Assembly (NCBI RefSeq): GCF_000376845.1
Contig: NZ_AQXY01000016.1
Coordinates: 1-38,610, forward strand
Source of the DNA: Thioalkalivibrio sp. ALE14
GTDB taxonomy: Bacteria; Pseudomonadota; Gammaproteobacteria; Ectothiorhodospirales; Ectothiorhodospiraceae
Length of the DNA: 38,610 nt
Direction: 5' to 3'
Both the position numbers and the translations under genes were made by a program. Positions 9,454 through 17,814 of this stretch are shown piece by piece. The notes below the pieces were generated by a model. It was not told the origin of the DNA. It searched no databases and worked only from the letters and a program-made list of their open reading frames with translations. The number at the start of each line of letters is the position of its first letter. The stretch's first letter is position 1.

Positions 9454-9582
9454 GGAGTGCGAATAGTAAAGGTTCTTGTTTCGAATACCACTATGGCCGC
9501 CTTGCGACTGGCGGATTGTCGTGGTGCTGCGTGACGTTGCTGTGGCCGGGTTGTTTCGGTTAACTAGGGAGGGCACGGATGC

Positions 9583-9662
9583 AGGATGTGCTGAGCGCAG
9601 CGAAACGCATCGGGCCTAACCCGTCGACGCGATGATGCGTTTCGCTGCGCTCAACCCATCCT
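9583..9662. repeat. Intergenic inverted repeat (29-nt arms, REP-like)
   Basis: Two arms, 9583-9611 and 9634-9662, are inverted copies matching at 27 of 29 positions, separated by 22 nt. Each arm contains GAGCGCAGCGAAACGCATC. The motif family GATGGGTTGAGCGCAGCGAAAC is a known recurrent intergenic sequence in GC-rich proteobacterial genomes. The RNA would form a long hairpin in the gap between the binding-protein and permease genes. Confidence 0.85.
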
Positions 9663-9706
9663 ACGTAGTCCCTGAATTTGCGGTTTTCTCTGTGCCCTCT
9701 GTGGTG

Positions 9707-9738
9707 CAAAACAGAACGCCCCCGGAAAACCGGGGGCG
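9707..9738 (-). terminator. Rho-independent terminator of the iron-binding protein gene
   Basis: A perfect 9-bp stem, CGCCCCCGG (9717-9725) with CCGGGGGCG (9730-9738), encloses a 4-nt loop. On the minus strand it is followed by TTCTGTTTTG. It lies 26 nt beyond the binding-protein stop codon. It should separate that gene's transcript, at least partly, from the permease and ATPase genes. Confidence 0.85.
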
Positions 9739-9764
9739 CGTGAGTGAGGCAGCTTGCGTGAGGC

Positions 9765-10802
9765 TCAGCGCCAGCGGACACGGTCCATGATGCGCACGGC
9801 CTCGGCGTTGTTGTTGCCGAGCCGGTAGAGCTCGATGTCGTCCGCCTGGAAGTCACCGAAGCCCTGGAGGATCTCGCTGGCCGGTACGTCGTCGCGGATC
9901 GGGTATTCCTGGTTAACTTCGGCGTACCACTGTTGTGCCTCGGTCGAGGACAGGAACTCCAGCAGGCGAACCGCATTGTCCCGGTTCGGGGCATGCGCGG
10001 TGACGCCGGCGCCGCTGATGTTCACGTGGGTACCGCGGCCGTCCTGGTTGGGCCAGAAGACGCCGATCTGTTCGGCGACCTCGCGGTCACGGCCCTCGCC
10101 ATCCAGCATCAGCCCCAGGTAGTAGGTGTTGGCGATCGCGACGTCGCAGACCCCGTCGGCCACGGCGCGGATCTGGTCACGGTCCCCGCCCTGTGGCTGG
10201 CGCGCCATGTTGGCGACGATCCCGGCGGCCCAGTCCTGGGCGGCTTCGGCGCCCTCGGTGGCGATCATTGCGGCGACCAGCGACTGGTTGTACACGTTGC
10301 TGGAAGAACGGATGCAGATGCGGCCTTGCCATTGCGCGTCGGTCAGGGCCTCGTAGGTCGACAGGTCGGCCGGGTCGACCCGGTCCTTGTGATAAAGGAT
10401 CGGGCGGGCCCGTGACGAAAGGCCGAACCACAGGCCCTCGGGGTCGCGGTAGCGCTCGGGGATGTTCTCGCGCAGCACGTCGGATTCCACCGCCTGCAGG
10501 ACGCCGGTCTCGCGGGCCTGGTGCAGGCGCGCCGCGTCCACGGTGATGAAGACGTCGGCCGGCGAATTGCGCCCTTCGTGGCGCAGGCGTTGCAGCAGGC
10601 TGTCCGCCCCGCCGGTCACCAGGTTGACCTGGATGCCGGTCTGGTCGGTGAAGTCCTCCAGCAGCGGCTTGATCAGGTTCTCCTGGCGCGCGGAGTAGAG
10701 GTTGACCTCGTCCTGGTCGGCGGGGCTGCAGCCGACCAGGGGTATGCTGACGGCGATGGCGGCCATCGTGCCGACCGCCCAGGCAAGTGGGCGAAGCGTC
10801 AT
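9765..10802 (-). CDS. fbpA: Iron(III) ABC transporter substrate-binding lipoprotein (FbpA-like)
   Basis: This extracytoplasmic solute-binding protein delivers ferric iron (inferred) to the permease. The 345-residue product has a lipoprotein signal with lipobox LVGC (modified Cys25), so it would be membrane-anchored. The mature part starts VNLYSARQENL, typical of FbpA/IdiA. ANTYYLGLM carries the tyrosine pair Y227/Y228 that binds Fe(III) in this family, supporting iron rather than polyamine or sulfate. ATG 10802 was chosen because AGAGG lies 10 nt upstream and the signal peptide starts there; the frame stays open far upstream only as antisense of glnE. A Fur-like operator overlaps its promoter, a terminator follows it, and fbpB starts 311 bp downstream. 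Confidence 0.92.
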   Translation of the reverse strand: MTLRPLAWAVGTMAAIAVSIPLVGCSPADQDEVNLYSARQENLIKPLLEDFTDQTGIQVNLVTGGADSLLQRLRHEGRNSPADVFITVDAARLHQARETGVLQAVESDVLRENIPERYRDPEGLWFGLSSRARPILYHKDRVDPADLSTYEALTDAQWQGRICIRSSSNVYNQSLVAAMIATEGAEAAQDWAAGIVANMARQPQGGDRDQIRAVADGVCDVAIANTYYLGLMLDGEGRDREVAEQIGVFWPNQDGRGTHVNISGAGVTAHAPNRDNAVRLLEFLSSTEAQQWYAEVNQEYPIRDDVPASEILQGFGDFQADDIELYRLGNNNAEAVRIMDRVRWR

Positions 10803-10856
10803 GATATGGAGTCCTCTTCCGGAGTGGGTTGCGTCGTTGATAATTGGGTAGTCGCG

Positions 10857-10889
10857 AACGATTGTCATTTGTGTTCTCATCCAAGTCAA
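10857..10889 (-). promoter_or_regulatory. Candidate promoter and Fur box of fbpA
   Basis: On the minus strand, TTGACT (10889-10884) and GACAAT (10866-10861) are spaced 17 bp and fit a sigma-70 promoter. Overlapping the -10 is AATGACAATCGTT (10869-10857), which matches the Fur core AATGATAATCATT at 11 of 13 positions, although only 12 of 19 over the full-length box. A nearby TGATAAT half-site lies at 10838-10844. Iron repression of fbpA is the inference. Confidence 0.6.
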
Positions 10890-10955
10890 TACCTGATGCG
10901 CCGACACCGGGATCGGGCGGGTCTCATCCGGGCGCAACGCTGATACGCTTGGCGC

Positions 10956-13883
10956 ATGGACAAGCCGCTGCCCGAATCCCCCGCCCCCCTGCCGTCTTCC
11001 CTGCAGCAGGAGGTCCGCGACCTGCTGGCCGAGCTGGACGAGAAGCTCGCCTGGCCGGATACCTTTCTGGCGTCGACGCCCGCGCCGTTCGCCTTCAGCC
11101 ACTATCTGGCGCAAACGGTGCGCCAGCACCCGGAATATCTGCTGGAGGCCCTGGACCCGGAGGGCCGGGTGGCGGCCTGTGACGATGGGGCTTTCCAGCG
11201 CGCGCTGGAGGCGCGTCTGGAGCGCGTCAATGACGATGCCGGGCTGCGGCACGCGCTGCGCGAGACGCGGCACCGCGAGATGATCCGTATTGCCTGGCGC
11301 GATCTGTCGGGCCAGGCGGACCTCGACGAGGTGATGCACGACCTGAGCCGGCTGGCCCGGTCCCTGATCGAGGGCGGGCTCCAGTGGCTGGATCGGCATC
11401 TGCAGGAACGTTACGGCCAGCCGCGCGGGCCTGAGGGCGAGGCCCAGTCCATGGTGGTCCTGGGCCTGGGCAAGCTGGGGGGTGGCGAGCTCAACTTCTC
11501 CTCCGACATCGACCTGATCTTTGCCTTCGAGGAGGCCGGGGAGACCGACGGCCAGCGCGTGATCGAGAACCAGGCGTTCTTCCAGCGCCTGGGGCGGCAG
11601 CTCATTGCGGCGCTGTCGGACGTGACCGCGGACGGCTTCTGCTATCGCGTGGACATGCGCCTGCGCCCCTTTGGCGATTCCGGCCCGCTGGTGATGCATT
11701 TCGACGCGATGGAGGACTACTACCAGGCGCACGGGCGCGAGTGGGAGCGCTACGCCCTGATCAAGGCGAGCCCGCTGGCGGGCGACCCGGATGCCGGCGC
11801 ACGCCTGATGCGCCGGCTGCGCCCGTTCATCTACCGGCGCTACCTGGACTACGGCACCCTCGCCAACCTGCGCGATTTGAAGCAGATGATCAACGACGAG
11901 TCGGCCCGGCGCGGCCGGTTCGAGGACGTGAAGCATGGCGAGGGCGGGATCCGCGAGATCGAGTTCATCGCCCAGTCGTTCCAGCTGATCCGGGGCGGTC
12001 GCGACCAGGCCCTGCAGCGCCGCGACCTGCTGGGCGTGATGGGGGTGCTGCAGGAGCGCGAGCTCTTGCCTGCCTACGCCGTCGAGCAACTGGAGCGTTC
12101 CTACCGCTTCCTGCGTCGGGTGGAGAACCGCCTGCAGATGTTCAATGATCAGCAGACGCACCGGCTGCCTTCCAGCGGCGGCGACCGCCATCGCCTGGCC
12201 CTGTCGCTGGGCTTCGACGACGAGGCCTCGTTCGAGATGGCGCTGCTGCGCGAGCAGCGGCGGGTGCACGCCCACTTCGAGCAGGTGTTCAGCGCGCCGC
12301 AACGGGCGGACGACGCAGCCATGGAGGCCTCGTCGGAGACCGACCGCGAGCAGCAGCTCAACCGCCTGTGGCAGGGCTCACTGCCGGAGGCGGACGCACG
12401 CGCCGTACTCGAGGCAATGGAATTCCAGGACGCGGACGAAGCCCTGCGCGGCATTGCCGATCTGCGAGAGAGTCCGGGCGTGCGCGCGATGAGCGTCACC
12501 GGGCGTCAGCGGCTGGATCGCCTCATGCCCCTGCTGATCGGGGCCATCGCGGAGATGGAGGCCCCGGACGCGGTTTTGCCGCGCGCGCTGCAGATGGTGC
12601 GCACCATCGCCCGGCGTTCGGTGTATCTGTCGCTTCTGGTGGAGAATCCGCTGGCGCTGTCGCAGCTGGTGAAGCTGGTGGCTGCAAGCCCGTGGATCAA
12701 CGAGCAGCTGACCCGGCATCCGGTGCTGCTGGACGAGCTGCTGGACCCGCGCGCGCTGTATGCACCGCCGGATCGCGACGGGCTGCGCGAGGAGCTGGAG
12801 GCCGAACTGGCCCAGTTCCCCGAGCAGGACCACGAACAGATGCTGGACCGCCTGCGCCAGTTCAAGCAGGTGCAGACGCTGCGCGTGGCGGCCGCCGACA
12901 TCATGGGCTTCCTGCCCCTGATGAAGGTCTCCGATCACCTGACCTGGCTGGCCGAGGTATTGCTCGATCAGGTGTTGCAGCTGGCCTGGGCAAAGATGGT
13001 CGAGCGCCACGGCGAGCCGCAGTGCGGGGCGGCGGATGCGCGGCGCGTGGCGCGTTTCGCGGTGATCGGTTACGGCAAGCTGGGCGGCTTCGAGCTGGGC
13101 TATGGCTCGGATCTGGACGTGGTCTTCCTGCATGACAGCGAGGGCGACGAGGCCCAGACCGCGGGCCCGAAGGTGATCGACAACACCGAGTTCTTCGCGC
13201 GCGTGGCCCAGCGGGTGGTGCACCTGCTGGGGGCCTTCACCCCGGCGGGCCGCCTGTACGAGGTGGATACGCGGCTGCGGCCCAGTGGTGCGGCAGGGCT
13301 GCTGGTCAGCGGCCTGCAGGCGTTTCGCCGCTACCAGGACGAGTCCGCCTGGACCTGGGAGCACCAGGCGCTGGTGCGGGCCCGCTTCGTCACCGGGGAT
13401 GCCGAGCTGGGCGAGCGGTTTGACACCCTGCGCCGCGAGGTGCTGACCCGCGAGCGTGATGCCGGGGCCCTGCGCGACGAGGTCGTCGAGATGCGCAATC
13501 GCATGCTGGCGGAACACGCCTCGAAGAAGGGCCAGGGCTTCCATCTCAAGCGCGACCGTGGCGGTATCACTGATATCGAATTCATGGTTCAATACTGGGT
13601 TTTGGTGTCCGCGCACGATCACCCCGCCGTCTGCGACTGGCCGGACAAGATCCGCACGCTGGAGGCGCTCGGGCGCGAGGGTGTGATCGACGCGGGCCTG
13701 AGCGAGGGGCTGGCGGATGCCTACCGTGACCTGCGCAACCGCATCCACCGCCTGACGCTGGCGGGCCTGGATGCCCGGGTCGAGAGGCCCGACGAGGCCC
13801 TTTGCTCCGTGCGCGATCGCGTGATCGAAGCTTGGAATGACCTGTTCGGCGAGCCGCAATCGGCCGCGAACCAGAACGCATAG
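10956..13883 (+). CDS. glnE: Bifunctional glutamine synthetase adenylyltransferase/adenylyl-removing enzyme
   Basis: GlnE attaches AMP to, and removes it from, glutamine synthetase, tuning ammonia assimilation under control of PII and glutamine. The 975-residue protein (E. coli 946) has the typical duplicated layout. An N-terminal nucleotidyltransferase-like deadenylylase domain carries GLGKLGGGELNFSSDIDLIF (about 168-187). A central helical PII-responsive region follows. The C-terminal adenylylating domain carries GYGKLGGFELGYGSDLDVVF (about 705-724). Both domains keep the paired aspartates (DID, DLD) that bind metal. The ATG at 10956 gives the family's N-terminus, but no clear Shine-Dalgarno precedes it. 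It is divergent from fbpA and is followed by ilvE after 12 bp, suggesting cotranscription of nitrogen-related genes. Confidence 0.96.
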   Translation: MDKPLPESPAPLPSSLQQEVRDLLAELDEKLAWPDTFLASTPAPFAFSHYLAQTVRQHPEYLLEALDPEGRVAACDDGAFQRALEARLERVNDDAGLRHALRETRHREMIRIAWRDLSGQADLDEVMHDLSRLARSLIEGGLQWLDRHLQERYGQPRGPEGEAQSMVVLGLGKLGGGELNFSSDIDLIFAFEEAGETDGQRVIENQAFFQRLGRQLIAALSDVTADGFCYRVDMRLRPFGDSGPLVMHFDAMEDYYQAHGREWERYALIKASPLAGDPDAGARLMRRLRPFIYRRYLDYGTLANLRDLKQMINDESARRGRFEDVKHGEGGIREIEFIAQSFQLIRGGRDQALQRRDLLGVMGVLQERELLPAYAVEQLERSYRFLRRVENRLQMFNDQQTHRLPSSGGDRHRLALSLGFDDEASFEMALLREQRRVHAHFEQVFSAPQRADDAAMEASSETDREQQLNRLWQGSLPEADARAVLEAMEFQDADEALRGIADLRESPGVRAMSVTGRQRLDRLMPLLIGAIAEMEAPDAVLPRALQMVRTIARRSVYLSLLVENPLALSQLVKLVAASPWINEQLTRHPVLLDELLDPRALYAPPDRDGLREELEAELAQFPEQDHEQMLDRLRQFKQVQTLRVAAADIMGFLPLMKVSDHLTWLAEVLLDQVLQLAWAKMVERHGEPQCGAADARRVARFAVIGYGKLGGFELGYGSDLDVVFLHDSEGDEAQTAGPKVIDNTEFFARVAQRVVHLLGAFTPAGRLYEVDTRLRPSGAAGLLVSGLQAFRRYQDESAWTWEHQALVRARFVTGDAELGERFDTLRREVLTRERDAGALRDEVVEMRNRMLAEHASKKGQGFHLKRDRGGITDIEFMVQYWVLVSAHDHPAVCDWPDKIRTLEALGREGVIDAGLSEGLADAYRDLRNRIHRLTLAGLDARVERPDEALCSVRDRVIEAWNDLFGEPQSAANQNA

Positions 13884-13895
13884 AGGAACAAGACG

Positions 13896-14816
13896 ATGTC
13901 GATGGCCGACCGCGACGGGGTGATCTGGCTGGATGGGCAGATGGTGCCCTGGCGCGAGGCGAAGACCCACGTGCTCACCCACACCCTGCACTACGGGATG
14001 GGCGTGTTCGAGGGCGTGCGCGCCTACAAGACCGAGCGCGGACCGGCGATCTTCCGCCTGCAGGACCACACCCGGCGGCTGTTCAATTCGGCCAAGATCC
14101 TCGGCATGACGATCCCCTACACCGCCGAGACGCTGAACGACGCCCAGGTCGCCTCTGTTCGTGACAACGGACTCGAAAGCGCCTATCTGCGCCCGATGTG
14201 TTTCCTCGGCTCCGAGGGCATGGGACTGCGCGCCGACAACCTGCTGGTGCACGCAATGGTCGCGGCCTGGCACTGGGGCAGCTATCTGGGCGACGAGGGG
14301 ATCGAGAAGGGGATTCGGATTCGCACTTCGTCCTTCAGCCGGCACCATGTGAACGTGACCATGTGCAAGGCCAAGGCGAACGGCAATTACATGAACTCCA
14401 TGATGGCCCTGCAGGAGGCCACCCGCTGCGGCTATGACGAGGCCATGCTGCTGGATACCGAGGGCTATGTGGCCGAGGGCAGCGGCGAAAACATCTTCAT
14501 CGTGCACGATGGTGTGCTGTTCACCCCCGACCTGACCTCCGCACTCGACGGCATCACCCGCCGTACGGTGATCGAACTGGCGCACGAGGAAGGGCTGGAG
14601 GTCATCGAGAAGCGCATTACCCGCGACGAGGTGTACATTGCCGACGAGGCCTTCTTCACCGGCACCGCCGCCGAGGTGACCCCGATCCGCGAGGTCGACG
14701 ATCGCCCGATCGGCACCGGCACCCGCGGCCCGATCACCGAGCGCCTGCAGTCACGCTACTTCGACGTGGTGCAGGGCCGCGACAGCCGCCACGAGGGCTG
14801 GCTGACCTTCGTCTGA
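13896..14816 (+). CDS. ilvE: Branched-chain-amino-acid aminotransferase
   Basis: IlvE is a cytoplasmic PLP enzyme that interconverts Leu, Ile and Val with their 2-oxo acids using glutamate/2-oxoglutarate, the last step of branched-chain synthesis. The 306-residue product (E. coli 309) is a fold-type IV aminotransferase. LHYGMGVFEGVRAY (31-44) forms part of the active site. The PLP lysine is K160 in AKANGNYMNSM. EGSGENIF and FFTGTAAEVTPIREVD are conserved downstream. AGAGGA lies about 7 nt before ATG 13896, supporting that start. It sits 12 bp after glnE and 39 bp before the zinc-finger gene, so one transcript is likely. Confidence 0.95.
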   Translation: MSMADRDGVIWLDGQMVPWREAKTHVLTHTLHYGMGVFEGVRAYKTERGPAIFRLQDHTRRLFNSAKILGMTIPYTAETLNDAQVASVRDNGLESAYLRPMCFLGSEGMGLRADNLLVHAMVAAWHWGSYLGDEGIEKGIRIRTSSFSRHHVNVTMCKAKANGNYMNSMMALQEATRCGYDEAMLLDTEGYVAEGSGENIFIVHDGVLFTPDLTSALDGITRRTVIELAHEEGLEVIEKRITRDEVYIADEAFFTGTAAEVTPIREVDDRPIGTGTRGPITERLQSRYFDVVQGRDSRHEGWLTFV

Positions 14817-14855
14817 GGCGCCCGAATTTTCCGTCAACCGGATGCGAGAAGAATC

Positions 14856-15080
14856 ATGGTGAATCCCGATACCGCCCACCATCAGGACCAGTACCAGACG
14901 CCGAACGCCCAGACCGAGATTACGGTCACGCGCAAGGACCTGCCGCTGCACTGCCCCACGCCGAAGATGGCCCTCTGGGCCTCGCACCCGCGCGTCTTCC
15001 TCCCGATCGACGAGACCGCGGACGGCCGCTACCTGTGCCCCTACTGCGGCACCCAGTTCATCCTGAAAGACGACGACTGA
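14856..15080 (+). CDS. Zinc-finger protein of the zf-CHCC (NDUFS6-like) type
   Basis: This is a 74-residue protein whose second half is a CHCC zinc-binding fold. C33 is in LHCPTP, H44 in WASHPRVFLP, and C61 and C64 in YLCPYCGTQF. The family is related to the NDUFS6 subunit of mitochondrial complex I and is widespread as a small stand-alone protein in proteobacteria; its bacterial role is not established. The first 25 residues are polar and probably flexible. AGAAGA precedes the ATG by a few bases. It follows ilvE and precedes the GT9 gene on the same strand. Confidence 0.85.
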   Translation: MVNPDTAHHQDQYQTPNAQTEITVTRKDLPLHCPTPKMALWASHPRVFLPIDETADGRYLCPYCGTQFILKDDD

Positions 15081-15164
15081 TTCGTCCGGTCTCCTGAGAC
15101 CGATGTCCCAAGCCCACGGCTCCGGCTGCCCTGGGCATGCAGTTGGGAGTGGGGCGAGCGCCTT

Positions 15165-16076
15165 ATGGCCAAGATCCTAGTAATCAAGCATGGCGCCTTC
15201 GGCGATGTTGTCCAGGTGGATGGGGTGCTGCGCGACATCCGTCAGCAGCACCCGAGTGACGAACTCGTGGTATTGACGACTCCGCCATACCGGTCGATCT
15301 TCGAACGTTGTCCTCACGTGGATCGCGTTCTCACGGAGACGCGACCGAAGGCACGCGAGCCCTTGCTGTGGTGGCGCCTGGCACGGATGTTACGAAGCGA
15401 ACACTTTGATCGTGTCTACGATCTGCAGAATTCCGGCCGGACGTCGATCTATCGCCGCTATGTCCTAAAACACGCCGACTGGGTCTTCGGCGAGCGCAAG
15501 CGTGGCGAAGAGTCGGCGCTCTCCGCCTTTCAGCGACAGCTCGCGGAGGCCGGGCTGGATACGCCCCACACCCTTGAGCCTGATCTTGGCTGGATGGCGG
15601 ATGATGTCACGTCCATCCTTCAGGCCCGTGGCGTGTCCGGCAAGTACATCGTTCTGATCCCGGGATCCTCTGCCAGCCACCCCGAGAAGCGCTGGCCCCA
15701 CTACGCGATCCTTGCTTCGGCGCTCGCTGACCATACGGAGTATCAGGTGGTCACCGTGCCGGGGCCCGACGAGATTGAGCTCTGCCAAGCCATCCCCGCG
15801 ACGCCCCTGTTTGGCGCCCATGACGAGGTGCTCGACTGGTTCGGGTTGGCGGGGGCGATCCGGGACGCCTCATATGTGGTCGGAAACGACACCGGGCCGA
15901 CGCATGTCGCGGCGTGCCTCGGCAAGCCAGGGCTGGCCTTGTTCGGGCCGCATGCCTCGCCCGTCCGCACGGGGCTGTCCCGTGCCAACTTCCGGGCTAT
16001 CGAGGCGGACGACCTGAAAGAGCTCCCGATGGAAACCGTGTTGCGGGAGGTGATTGCGGATCTGCGATCCGGCTAG
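15165..16076 (+). CDS. Glycosyltransferase family 9 (LPS heptosyltransferase-like)
   Basis: This is a GT-B fold transferase of the ADP-heptose:LPS heptosyltransferase family, expected to add a sugar to the LPS inner core at the cytoplasmic face of the inner membrane. The 303-residue product begins MAKILVIKHGAFGDVVQVDG, the usual GT9 opening with the G-x-GD motif. Its C-terminal nucleotide-sugar domain has IPGSSASHPEKRWPHY and VVGNDTGPTHVAACLGKPGL. It is shorter than WaaC/WaaF (about 320-350). The donor could be heptose or another sugar, so I give no symbol. The 84-bp gap before it shows no strong Shine-Dalgarno. Its TAG stop shares the CTAG tetranucleotide with the stop of the convergent DUF6165 gene. 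Confidence 0.88.
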   Translation: MAKILVIKHGAFGDVVQVDGVLRDIRQQHPSDELVVLTTPPYRSIFERCPHVDRVLTETRPKAREPLLWWRLARMLRSEHFDRVYDLQNSGRTSIYRRYVLKHADWVFGERKRGEESALSAFQRQLAEAGLDTPHTLEPDLGWMADDVTSILQARGVSGKYIVLIPGSSASHPEKRWPHYAILASALADHTEYQVVTVPGPDEIELCQAIPATPLFGAHDEVLDWFGLAGAIRDASYVVGNDTGPTHVAACLGKPGLALFGPHASPVRTGLSRANFRAIEADDLKELPMETVLREVIADLRSG

Positions 16077-16483
16077 CCCTTGTAGTCCGAATACGACTTT
16101 TCCTCGACAATCGCCGAGTTGCACAGCGTGTTAACGGCCTTCTTGATGCGGGCACGCTCGTCGTTGGTGATGTACACCGACCGCGCCAGCTCTACGAATC
16201 GTTCCCCGAAATCTTTCTTCGCCTCGCACTCGCGGATCTCGTCCTCGATCTCCCATAGCTTCGAGTTCACTTCGCGCAGGTCCTGCTCGAGACCTTCAAC
16301 TTCGGGGCTGTCCAGCCCGGCCTGTACCCACGTTTCCTGAAGTACATCCAGCTCATGGCGAATGTTCCGGAGCTTCTCGGCATCGTCGATGCGCTCGTTC
16401 TTGATCTTCAGGATCGTGATCTTGTCCAGCAGTTCGCCGGCACCGACCTCGACAGTGATGGTGCCGGGGATCTTGGTTTCCAT
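16073..16483 (-). CDS. DUF6165 family coiled-coil protein
   Basis: This is a 136-residue, charged, almost entirely helical protein. The N-terminus (TITVEVGAGELLDKITILKI) is followed by long heptad-like stretches around residues 25-120, such as LEQDLREVNSKLWEIEDEI, predicting a coiled coil. It has no signal peptide or membrane segment. It resembles the uncharacterised DUF6165 proteins, which tend to occur beside glycosyltransferase genes; the family assignment is from memory. GAGGAG lies 8 nt before ATG 16483. It lies downstream of GT4 on the same strand and is convergent with GT9, whose stop overlaps its own. A role as an accessory or scaffold of surface polysaccharide synthesis is only a guess from context. 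Confidence 0.75.
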   Translation of the reverse strand: METKIPGTITVEVGAGELLDKITILKIKNERIDDAEKLRNIRHELDVLQETWVQAGLDSPEVEGLEQDLREVNSKLWEIEDEIRECEAKKDFGERFVELARSVYITNDERARIKKAVNTLCNSAIVEEKSYSDYKG

Positions 16484-16692
16484 GAATCGGACTCCTCGCC
16501 CTTGGCTTGTTTGCCGCAGGGTGTGGTTGTTGGGGGGTGGGTTCTGGATGCTGTGGTGCGACTATTACAAGTCCATAAGTCGCATCGGGCGATACACTCG
16601 AGCATGCTTGTGAGCATGAACGAGGTACCCGGCTGGTGGTTCTCACCAGTTCAACGTTCGATTAGGGCCCACTTCCGGGGCGGCGCCAAGGT

Positions 16693-17814
16693 TTAACGAG
16701 GGAGTAACCCTCCAGATAGTCTTTCGTACACATCAATTGTGCGCTGGCACATTGTCTCCAGAGTCCACGCATGAGGCCAATACGGAGCTGGAGCATTCCC
16801 TGCCGCCCATTGTGCGAGTCTTTCAGCAGCATGTTGGATTCCTCCTGCCGGTATTCTTCCTTCTGGGAACAGCTCGCCTAGCTGCTCGCCTACGCCGCCA
16901 TGATTGTATCCGAGCACGGGGCGCCCGAGGCTCAGGGCCTCAAGGGTGGTGCGGCCAAAGGACTCCGGTTGTGTGGAGATGGATAAAACGGCATCTGAGA
17001 CGGCCAGGATTTCGCGGAGGTCGCTTCGTGGCCCCGTGAAGGTCACATGGGGGGTTAGCCTGTTCGCCGAAATTCTGGTTTGCAGTTCTCTGCGGTAGCC
17101 TTCTTTGCGCGGGTCGGTACCACCGACGAACAGTAGGTGCGCAGGGATGTCCCGATCTTGCAGGCCCTGCAGAATGTCCAGCGCGTCGAAGTGTCCTTTT
17201 AGTCGAGTGATACGTCCCGGCAGTACGATCGTGTAGCGTCCCTGAAGCTGGGGGAACGTTTTCTCCCACAGGGCCATCCAGTCCGATGAGGGCCGAAACC
17301 CGGGGTAGTATTCGCCGGTATCAATTCCGCGATGGATTACCTCGATGCGCCGGGGGTCAAGATTCGCGTATTGGTTCAGTAGAAACGAGCGGAGGCTTTC
17401 GGATACCGAGACCACCCGCTCACCACGCGTGAGGATCGCACTGTAACGGTTGACCGAGTTGAAACCGTGTACCGACGTGACCAGTCGCGGTCGTTCGCTG
17501 GGGGGCAGGCCTGACCAAGCCTTCCAGGCTATCCAGGCCGGCATACGCGATCGAACGTCGATTACGTCTACCCGCTGTTCGCGGAGGAACTGGCGTAGTG
17601 GTCGAACCAGGCGAAACGTCCAGGGCGACTTCTTCCCGATGGACCAGGAAAAGTGTTCGCTCCCTTGCGCCACGAGATCTGGCACCATCCGTCCGCCCGC
17701 AGACATCACCAGGGAGCGATGGCCGGCGGCAACCAAGGATTGCCCGATCTCCAGGGTTCCGCGCTCCACACCGCCTGATTCCAGCGCGGGGACCATTTGC
17801 AGTACGCGCATCAT
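16693..17814 (-). CDS. Glycosyltransferase family 4
   Basis: This is a retaining GT-B glycosyltransferase, probably adding a sugar to LPS core or O-antigen from a nucleotide sugar. The 373-residue product has MVPALESGGVERGTLEIGQS (7-26) at the N-terminal acceptor domain. In the C-terminal donor domain it has VLPGRITRLKGH and the EX7E-type motif ESFGRTTLEALSLGRPVLG. GGVGE closes the nucleotide pocket. It starts at ATGATG directly after the O-antigen ligase stop (TAG then ATG, no gap), so translation is coupled. Base composition is less GC-rich than tamAB or glnE. Substrate cannot be told from sequence. Confidence 0.88.
   Translation of the reverse strand: MMRVLQMVPALESGGVERGTLEIGQSLVAAGHRSLVMSAGGRMVPDLVAQGSEHFSWSIGKKSPWTFRLVRPLRQFLREQRVDVIDVRSRMPAWIAWKAWSGLPPSERPRLVTSVHGFNSVNRYSAILTRGERVVSVSESLRSFLLNQYANLDPRRIEVIHRGIDTGEYYPGFRPSSDWMALWEKTFPQLQGRYTIVLPGRITRLKGHFDALDILQGLQDRDIPAHLLFVGGTDPRKEGYRRELQTRISANRLTPHVTFTGPRSDLREILAVSDAVLSISTQPESFGRTTLEALSLGRPVLGYNHGGVGEQLGELFPEGRIPAGGIQHAAERLAQWAAGNAPAPYWPHAWTLETMCQRTIDVYERLSGGLLPR

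Noticed and set aside
10803-12302. Long N-terminal extension of fbpA
   Set aside because: The extension is antisense of glnE. The lipoprotein signal, Shine-Dalgarno and promoter place the start at 10802.
12378-14585. 735-codon open frame antisense to glnE/ilvE
   Set aside because: glnE and ilvE have complete catalytic motifs on the plus strand; the antisense product shows only low-complexity Q/H/V/R-rich sequence.
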